Shown here: positions 59,275 through 64,000 of the stretch, piece after piece
Numbering within the stretch: position 1 is the stretch's first letter
Layout of the letters: every line of letters starts with the position of its first letter
NCBI GenBank assembly: GCA_047974765.1
Contig: JBKECP010000013.1
Coordinates: 62,001-126,000 of the forward strand
Source: JBKECP01 sp047974765
GTDB lineage: Bacteria > Pseudomonadota > Gammaproteobacteria > Pseudomonadales > Halieaceae
Direction of reading: 5' to 3'
Length of the DNA stretch: 64,000 nt
Translations under genes and position numbers: made by a program
The notes under the pieces: model-generated
What the model was told of the DNA's origin: nothing
What the model saw: only the letters and a program-made list of their open reading frames with translations
Database searches by the model: none

Positions 59275-60294
59275 ATGGCAAACAATATTCTCGTCACCGG
59301 CGGTGCCGGTTTTATCGGTTCACACACCTGCATTGCACTACTTGAGGCAGGATATCAGCCCATTGTGCTGGATAATCTCAGTAATAGCAGTGCTGAAGTA
59401 TTTGAGCGCTTGCGGCAAATTACTGCTTGCCAAATACCGTTTATAGAAGGCGATATTTGTGACCGGGCGATGCTGGATGCCGTGTTGGCGCAGCAGGATA
59501 TTGCAGCGGTCATTCACTTTGCGGGTTTAAAGGCCGTTGGTGAGTCGGTGGCTATACCGCTGGCTTATTACCGCAACAATGTAGCCGGTACGCTCAACTT
59601 ACTGGAGGCGATGAAAGCAGCTGGTCTGAAGTCGTTGGTGTTTTCTTCTTCGGCGACAGTTTACGGAGATCCGGCCAGCAACCCGATCCGTGAGGACTTT
59701 CCTCGCAGCGCCACCAATCCCTATGGTCGCAGCAAACTGCATATTGAATATATGCTGGAGGATTTGCAGCAAGCCGAGCCGGATTGGCATATTGCCTGTC
59801 TGCGTTATTTCAACCCGGTGGGCGCGCACAGTAGCGGCCTGATTGGCGAAGATCCCAGCGACATTCCCAATAACCTGATGCCCTATATTGCCCAGGTTGC
59901 TGTGGGTCGTCGGCAGGCGCTGAGTGTCTTTGGCGGTGATTATCCAACCCCCGATGGCACCGGTGTGCGCGATTACATTCATGTCATGGACCTGGCCCAG
60001 GGGCATGTGGCAGCACTTCGTTATCTTGAAAAAGAAAGTGGCCTGCTACAGGTTAATTTGGGCACTGGTCGAGGTATCAGCGTACTGGAGATGCTGGCCG
60101 GTTTTGAAGTGGCCTGTGGTCACAAATTGGCTCATCAGATTGTTGAGCGTCGCCCGGGTGATGTTGCTGCCTGCTATGCTGATCCGCAACTGGCCGCTGA
60201 CAAGCTGAATTGGCGAGCTGAATACGATACGGCACAGATGTGCGAAGATGCCTGGCGTTGGCAGTCGAATAACCCGGAGGGTTTTCGCAATTGA
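59275..60294 (+). CDS. galE: UDP-glucose 4-epimerase GalE
   Basis: 339-aa short-chain dehydrogenase-fold epimerase interconverting UDP-glucose and UDP-galactose. ILVTGGAGFIGSHT is the NAD site, FSSSATVYG carries Ser, and NPYGRSKLHIE is the YxxxK catalytic pair. RYFNPVGAHSSG and GTGVRDYIHVMDLA are GalE-typical. It likely feeds the polysaccharide exported by the ABC system 2 kb downstream. AAGG precedes ATG 59275; no other upstream sequence is present besides repeat family 2 copy B. Confidence 0.94.
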   Translation: MANNILVTGGAGFIGSHTCIALLEAGYQPIVLDNLSNSSAEVFERLRQITACQIPFIEGDICDRAMLDAVLAQQDIAAVIHFAGLKAVGESVAIPLAYYRNNVAGTLNLLEAMKAAGLKSLVFSSSATVYGDPASNPIREDFPRSATNPYGRSKLHIEYMLEDLQQAEPDWHIACLRYFNPVGAHSSGLIGEDPSDIPNNLMPYIAQVAVGRRQALSVFGGDYPTPDGTGVRDYIHVMDLAQGHVAALRYLEKESGLLQVNLGTGRGISVLEMLAGFEVACGHKLAHQIVERRPGDVAACYADPQLAADKLNWRAEYDTAQMCEDAWRWQSNNPEGFRN

Positions 60295-60299
60295 TGCGT

Positions 60300-61121
60300 T
60301 CAGCGCAAATGCCCACCACTGCGACACTGGCAGCGTGTCCACTGCCCGGTTTCCAGGCAGTATATGGACAGCGCGCCGCCCCAGACACAACCCGTGTCCA
60401 GTCCAATGGTGTTGGGGCTGTCGGTTCTGCCGCCCAGCGAAGCCCAGTGGCCAAAGATAATACGGTCATTGAGCGTGCGGCGGTGAGGGTGGCTGAACCA
60501 GGCCGTTACCTTTTTGCCCGAAGTGGGAACCGGCCCTTTTGAGATCAGGTCCAGCTCGCCTTCGCGGGTACAAAAGCGCATACGGGTCAGATAATTGGTG
60601 ATTGTGCGCAGGCGGGCATAGCCGCTTAGATTGTCTGCCCATATGGCGGGTTCATTGCCGTACATATGACGGAAAAATTCAGTGCAGTGTTCACTTTGCA
60701 GTACGTCTTCTACTTCCAGTGAATATCGAAGTGCATCCTCCACCGACCACTGGGGTGGAATACCTGCGTGTACCATCGTATAGCCATTTTCGTAATGAAG
60801 CAGCGGCTGGTGCAGTAGCCAGTTAAGCATCTGGTCACGATCAGGTGCCGCCAGAATTTTGTCGAGTGTGTCAGAAGCATTTGCTTTGCGCACACCGGCG
60901 GCAATTGCCAGCAGATGCAGATCATGGTTGCCCAGCACCAGGTTAAGGTTGTGTCGCATATCATAGAGAAAACGCAGGGTTTTCAGATTGTTCGGGCCAC
61001 GGTTGACAATATCACCCACCGACCACAAACGATCCCGGTCAGGATTGAAAGCCACTTTTTTTAACAGGCATTTGAGCGCCTGTAAGCAACCCTGAATATC
61101 ACCAACGGCGTAGGTCGCCAT
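60300..61121 (-). CDS. apaH: Bis(5'-nucleosyl)-tetraphosphatase, symmetrical (ApaH)
   Basis: 273 aa, normal length. Metallophosphatase motifs are VGDIQGC, VGDIVNRGP, LGNHDLHLL and MVHAGIPPQW. It cleaves Ap4A to two ADP and removes Np4 caps from mRNA. It is convergent with galE (5 bp apart) and 59 bp after rsmA. apaG, usually between rsmA and apaH, is absent. Confidence 0.96.
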   Translation of the reverse strand: MATYAVGDIQGCLQALKCLLKKVAFNPDRDRLWSVGDIVNRGPNNLKTLRFLYDMRHNLNLVLGNHDLHLLAIAAGVRKANASDTLDKILAAPDRDQMLNWLLHQPLLHYENGYTMVHAGIPPQWSVEDALRYSLEVEDVLQSEHCTEFFRHMYGNEPAIWADNLSGYARLRTITNYLTRMRFCTREGELDLISKGPVPTSGKKVTAWFSHPHRRTLNDRIIFGHWASLGGRTDSPNTIGLDTGCVWGGALSIYCLETGQWTRCQCRSGGHLR

Positions 61122-61180
61122 AAATACTCCCTGTAGACTTGTGAAATAGCGAAGAATGTAAATTATTCACGGTTTGCTGA

Positions 61181-61978
61181 TCACTTTGGCGAAATGGATC
61201 GGGTGATATGGATAAAGTCGGTCAGAGTTAGTGTCTCGGCGCGACAGCCTGGGTCAATATCAAGATCATGCAGAATGTTGTCATCGACCAGCCCTTTGAG
61301 ATTGTTGCGTAAGGTTTTGCGCCGCTGGGCAAAGGCGGCCTGTACGAGCTTGCGCAGCGCGAAGGCATCAACCTCTGGCCAGGGAGACTGACGGTAAGGT
61401 ATCAGGCGTACAATGGCCGACTGCACTTTCGGTGGCGGTGAAAAAGCCTCTGGGGGCACATCAAACAAATGATCAATTTTGCAATGGTACTGGGCCATAA
61501 TGCCCAGTCGCCCCCAGGCCTTGCTGCCTGGTACTGCCGCCAAACGCTGTACCACCTCCCGCTGCAGCATAAAGTGCATATCCTGAAGCTGAGCGGAAAA
61601 ATCCAGCAGCCGGAAAATCAGCGGGGTGGAAATATTGTAGGGCAGGTTGCCGACAATCCGCAGTTGTTTGTCATCGCTGGCAAGCGTTGCAAAATCGAAT
61701 TTAAGCGCGTCAGCGCTATGCAGCCTGAAACCGGGGTAGATGCTAAAGGCCGCCAGTAATCCGGCCACTAAATCGCGGTCAAGTTCAACCACATCCAATT
61801 GGCAGCCGCTGGTAATGAGCGCCTCAGTGAGTGCACCCTGACCCGGACCAATTTCAACAATATGTTCATTCTCACGCGCAGCGACCGCACCGGCAATGCG
61901 GCTGATAATGGCGCCGTCGCGCAAAAAATTCTGGCCGAAACGCTTGCGCGGAGTATGTGCAAAATATCCTGTAACCAT
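61181..61978 (-). CDS. rsmA: 16S rRNA dimethyladenosine transferase RsmA (KsgA)
   Basis: 265 aa from ATG 61978; the longer frame is rejected because the family starts close to KRFGQNFL. SAM motif IVEIGPGQGALTEAL, motif IV NLPYNISTP and the LQREVVQRL segment are diagnostic. It dimethylates A1518 and A1519 of 16S rRNA, a late 30S checkpoint. It heads an rsmA-apaH unit. surA and pdxA are not upstream; a capsule-type exporter is divergent instead. Confidence 0.96.
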   Translation of the reverse strand: MVTGYFAHTPRKRFGQNFLRDGAIISRIAGAVAARENEHIVEIGPGQGALTEALITSGCQLDVVELDRDLVAGLLAAFSIYPGFRLHSADALKFDFATLASDDKQLRIVGNLPYNISTPLIFRLLDFSAQLQDMHFMLQREVVQRLAAVPGSKAWGRLGIMAQYHCKIDHLFDVPPEAFSPPPKVQSAIVRLIPYRQSPWPEVDAFALRKLVQAAFAQRRKTLRNNLKGLVDDNILHDLDIDPGCRAETLTLTDFIHITRSISPK

Positions 61979-62094
61979 TTGAGTCTTTATTGGCGGCTGG
62001 AGTGGGTGAACTATACACGTTCTCGCAGCTTCGGAGGGATTTCTGGTAGACTTCGCGCCTCTTGTACAAGCTGAAAGTGTCGCCATCTCTGTTC

Positions 62095-62874
62095 ATGACT
62101 ATCACACAGTATTTTCATCTGGTTAACGTCCAGGCCCGTATGTTGCTGAAGGCAGAGGCCTCCCGGCTGACTCTGGGCTATTTCTGGTGGTTTATCGAAC
62201 CTCTGCTGTGGGTGTCGATATTCTATCTGGTGTTCAATGTTATTTTAACGTCGCACAGTACCGGGGCTGAATTCGTTGTTTTTCTGGCGACGGGCAAACT
62301 GGCCTTTATCTGGTACTCCAAAGCTGTTGTTCAGGCCTCAAACAGTATTGTCGCCAATAAGGGGCTGGTGGGTTGTGTCAATGTGCCCAAATCCATTTTT
62401 CCGGTTTCAACTACGCATGAAAGCCTTTATCGCCAGAGTACGGTCTATGCCCTGCTGGTAATCATTATGTTAATTTTTGGGTATCCGCCAACCTTGAACT
62501 GGTTGTGGATGATACCGGTTGTTGCTGTTTATTATCTTTTTATTGTGGCTTGTTCTTTGGTGGGGGCTTATCTGGTTTGTCTTGTGCGTGATTTTGTCAA
62601 GGTGATTCCACTGGGCATGATGTTCCTCATGTTTACATCCGGTGTTTTTTGGGATGTTCAAACCATTGGCAGCCCGCAAAAAATACAGATTTTTTTCGCC
62701 ATCAATCCCCTGGCCTGGCTGCTTGATGCTCACCGCCAGGTTCTCATGCACGGCGCTACTCCGGATCTTGGGTACTTATGTGGCATAGCACTGGTTTCAA
62801 TAGCATTAATAACCATAATGGTAATGCTGATGCGTTGTCACAGCCAGAAACTGGCTATGAAGGTATTGACATGA
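62095..62874 (+). CDS. ABC-2 type polysaccharide exporter, membrane subunit (Wzm/KpsM-like)
   Basis: About 259 aa from ATG 62095 (the frame opens at a TTG at 62062). Six membrane helices typical of ABC-2 exporters, including FWWFIEPLLWVSIFYLVF and LWMIPVVAVYYLFIVACSL. The motif VIPLGMMFLMFTSGVFWDVQ and the following INPLAWLLDAHRQVL match the Wzm/KpsM family. It exports O-antigen or capsule chains across the inner membrane. Its stop overlaps the ATPase start by 4 bp. Confidence 0.9.
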   Translation: MTITQYFHLVNVQARMLLKAEASRLTLGYFWWFIEPLLWVSIFYLVFNVILTSHSTGAEFVVFLATGKLAFIWYSKAVVQASNSIVANKGLVGCVNVPKSIFPVSTTHESLYRQSTVYALLVIIMLIFGYPPTLNWLWMIPVVAVYYLFIVACSLVGAYLVCLVRDFVKVIPLGMMFLMFTSGVFWDVQTIGSPQKIQIFFAINPLAWLLDAHRQVLMHGATPDLGYLCGIALVSIALITIMVMLMRCHSQKLAMKVLT

Positions 62875-63614
62875 CAAGTGAAGATAATGATCGGCGCCAG
62901 CCTATGCTGACGCTGAATAATGTCAGTCTGGATTATCGGAGCAGCAAGGGCAGCTTTGATAATGGTATTCATCATGTTCTGGATCAGGTCTCTTTCAGGC
63001 TCTACGAAAGTGAAACGCTGGGTATTATTGGCCGCAACGGCGTCGGTAAAACCACGATCCTCAGATTAATGGCGGGTATTTTTGCACCGACCCGTGGCAA
63101 AGTGACTCTGCAAAAGGGCAAAACAGCCGCCTTGCTGTCACTTGGGCTTGGTTTTAACAATGAACTTTCGGGACGGGACAACGCCTTGCTTTCGACCATG
63201 TTACAGGGTTCAACGTTACAGCAAGCCAGGGATTATCTGGAACAAATCAAGGAATTTTCAGAGCTGGGCGAATCCTTTGACGAGCCGGTTAGCACCTATT
63301 CTGCGGGAATGCGTTCAAGACTGGGTTTTACAACGGCTTTGCTGACACATGTTGATATTTTGTTGATTGATGAAGTGCTCAGCGTGGGTGATGCCCATTT
63401 CAAACAAAAAGCTCAGACGGCAATGAAAGCACGTATCAGTAGTGAGCAGACGGTTGTTTTTGTATCGCATTCCGAGCCTCAGGTGAAAGAGCTCTGTGAC
63501 CGGGTAATCTGGCTGGATAAAGGCCGGTTAAAAGCCGATGGTGAACCGGAGGTTGTATTAAAAGCCTATCGGGAGGCACTTAACCCTCCGAAGCCTGCTC
63601 CGGCGGCGAACTAA
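62871..63614 (+). CDS. ABC transporter ATP-binding subunit for polysaccharide export (Wzt/KpsT-like)
   Basis: About 247 aa from ATG 62871 (ATGA overlap with the permease). Walker A IIGRNGVGKTTILRLMAG, signature STYSAGMRSRLGF typical of Wzt/KpsT, Walker B ILLIDEVLSVGD, switch FVSHSEPQ. There is no C-terminal carbohydrate-binding domain, so it is KpsT-like rather than long Wzt. The last 35 bp overlap the 3' end of the convergent glycosyltransferase gene. Confidence 0.92.
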   Translation: MTSEDNDRRQPMLTLNNVSLDYRSSKGSFDNGIHHVLDQVSFRLYESETLGIIGRNGVGKTTILRLMAGIFAPTRGKVTLQKGKTAALLSLGLGFNNELSGRDNALLSTMLQGSTLQQARDYLEQIKEFSELGESFDEPVSTYSAGMRSRLGFTTALLTHVDILLIDEVLSVGDAHFKQKAQTAMKARISSEQTVVFVSHSEPQVKELCDRVIWLDKGRLKADGEPEVVLKAYREALNPPKPAPAAN

Positions 63615-64000
63615 GTGCAAGTACCTGGTTGTGTGTCCGGCTGTAGTCGCGGCGAAGACCATCCCAAACGGCGGCTCTGGTGATGCGTAAAAACAGTCGG
63701 CGTTCTGTGGGCTCGTAATGGCGAACACTTAAAAAGAACTTGGGTATCTTTACCAGCAGGGTAAATGGATAAAAAAACCCCGCTGCAATGCGGTACATTT
63801 CAAGGCCATTGCGAAAGGTGTAATAGGCTTTCCATAGAGGGCGATAAACACTCTGCTGGTTAATTAATGTTTCGCAATCGTGAGTGAATGCCAGTGTGGG
63901 GGCAAACCAGTGTTTAAAGCCCCGTTTTCTGAGTTCAAGTACATAGATGATATCGTCGGCATAAATAAACAGCTCCTTTCTGGGCAGGCCCACTTTCCCC
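63580..64000 (-). CDS. Glycosyltransferase family 2, 3' part (5' beyond the window)
   Basis: At least 140 codons, open to the window end. GLPRKELFIYADDIIYVLEL then RKRGFKHWFAPTLAFTHD is the acceptor-site region of rhamnosyl/galactosyl GT2 enzymes (the DD of FIYADD). The C-terminal helix with AYYTFRNGLEMYR follows. Probably adds sugars to the polysaccharide exported by the adjacent ABC system. It overlaps the exporter ATPase gene tail to tail by 35 bp. Confidence 0.8.
   Translation of the reverse strand, partial: GKVGLPRKELFIYADDIIYVLELRKRGFKHWFAPTLAFTHDCETLINQQSVYRPLWKAYYTFRNGLEMYRIAAGFFYPFTLLVKIPKFFLSVRHYEPTERRLFLRITRAAVWDGLRRDYSRTHNQVLALSSPPEQASEG

Overview
The window looks like a chromosomal segment of a marine or aquatic gammaproteobacterium, probably near the Cellvibrionales (Saccharophagus/Spongiibacter-like). 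This rests on the gene content (rpsU-yqeY-dnaG-rpoD operon, EpmB, HdfR, ApaH/RsmA, Clade I nos genes, FNR with a full cysteine set) and on a BioH-BioC fusion, which I recall from that group. Base composition by eye is about 52-54% GC. Lower-GC patches lie at 12.0-12.35 kb and 34.7-36.2 kb. No rRNA, CRISPR array, prophage or complete insertion sequence was seen.

Layout: 0-7.2 kb holds a GDSL esterase (5' cut by the window edge), the SrkA kinase and ComF, divergent from a biotin operon (bioB, bioF, a bioH-bioC fusion, bioD). A BirA-like operator lies over the bio promoter. 7.4-12 kb has an acyl-CoA dehydrogenase, a TPR-methyltransferase, a small beta-barrel protein and tRNA-Pro(CGG). 12.3-17 kb has a Crp/Fnr regulator followed by a ThDP enzyme, a D-2-hydroxyacid dehydrogenase and an FMN L-2-hydroxyacid dehydrogenase. 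17-22.3 kb has epmB, divergent puuB/puuA, hdfR and a small charged protein. 22.6-29.7 kb has a shikimate-kinase-like gene and a MoxR/DUF58/DUF4381/BatA/BatB-TPR/BatD operon with overlapping genes. 29.9-34.7 kb has an FAH-family enzyme, a PepSY/response-regulator/histidine-kinase operon divergent from a His-rich exported protein behind a PhoP-box-like promoter, and fnr. 34.7-36.3 kb is a small accessory patch with two probable IS3 transposase scraps, a dispersed repeat and an unknown exported protein that is probably frameshifted. 36.3-42 kb has a nuclease, a GST, a small protein, a lytic transglycosylase, a CSD-DUF1294 protein, a CAU tRNA and a cytochrome P450. A cupin gene broken by a frameshift follows. 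43-51 kb is nosRZDFYL, for nitrous oxide reduction. 51-56 kb is the macromolecular synthesis operon on the minus strand. 56-64 kb has tsaD-folB, cca, galE, apaH, rsmA, a capsule/O-antigen-type ABC exporter and the end of a glycosyltransferase.

The least explained structure is the set of dispersed non-coding repeats. Family 1 is about 160-170 bp, has ATTAAC...GTTAAT ends and is built from several hairpins with visible pair covariation. It has three long copies and at least two reduced relatives, most of them just after gene 3' ends. Family 2 is 212-213 bp with imperfect terminal inverted repeats of about 20 bp, in two copies in opposite orientation; one ends 18 bp before galE. A separate 93-nt element folds into an 18-bp stem enclosing two hairpins. 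These look like MITE/REP-type elements peculiar to this lineage.
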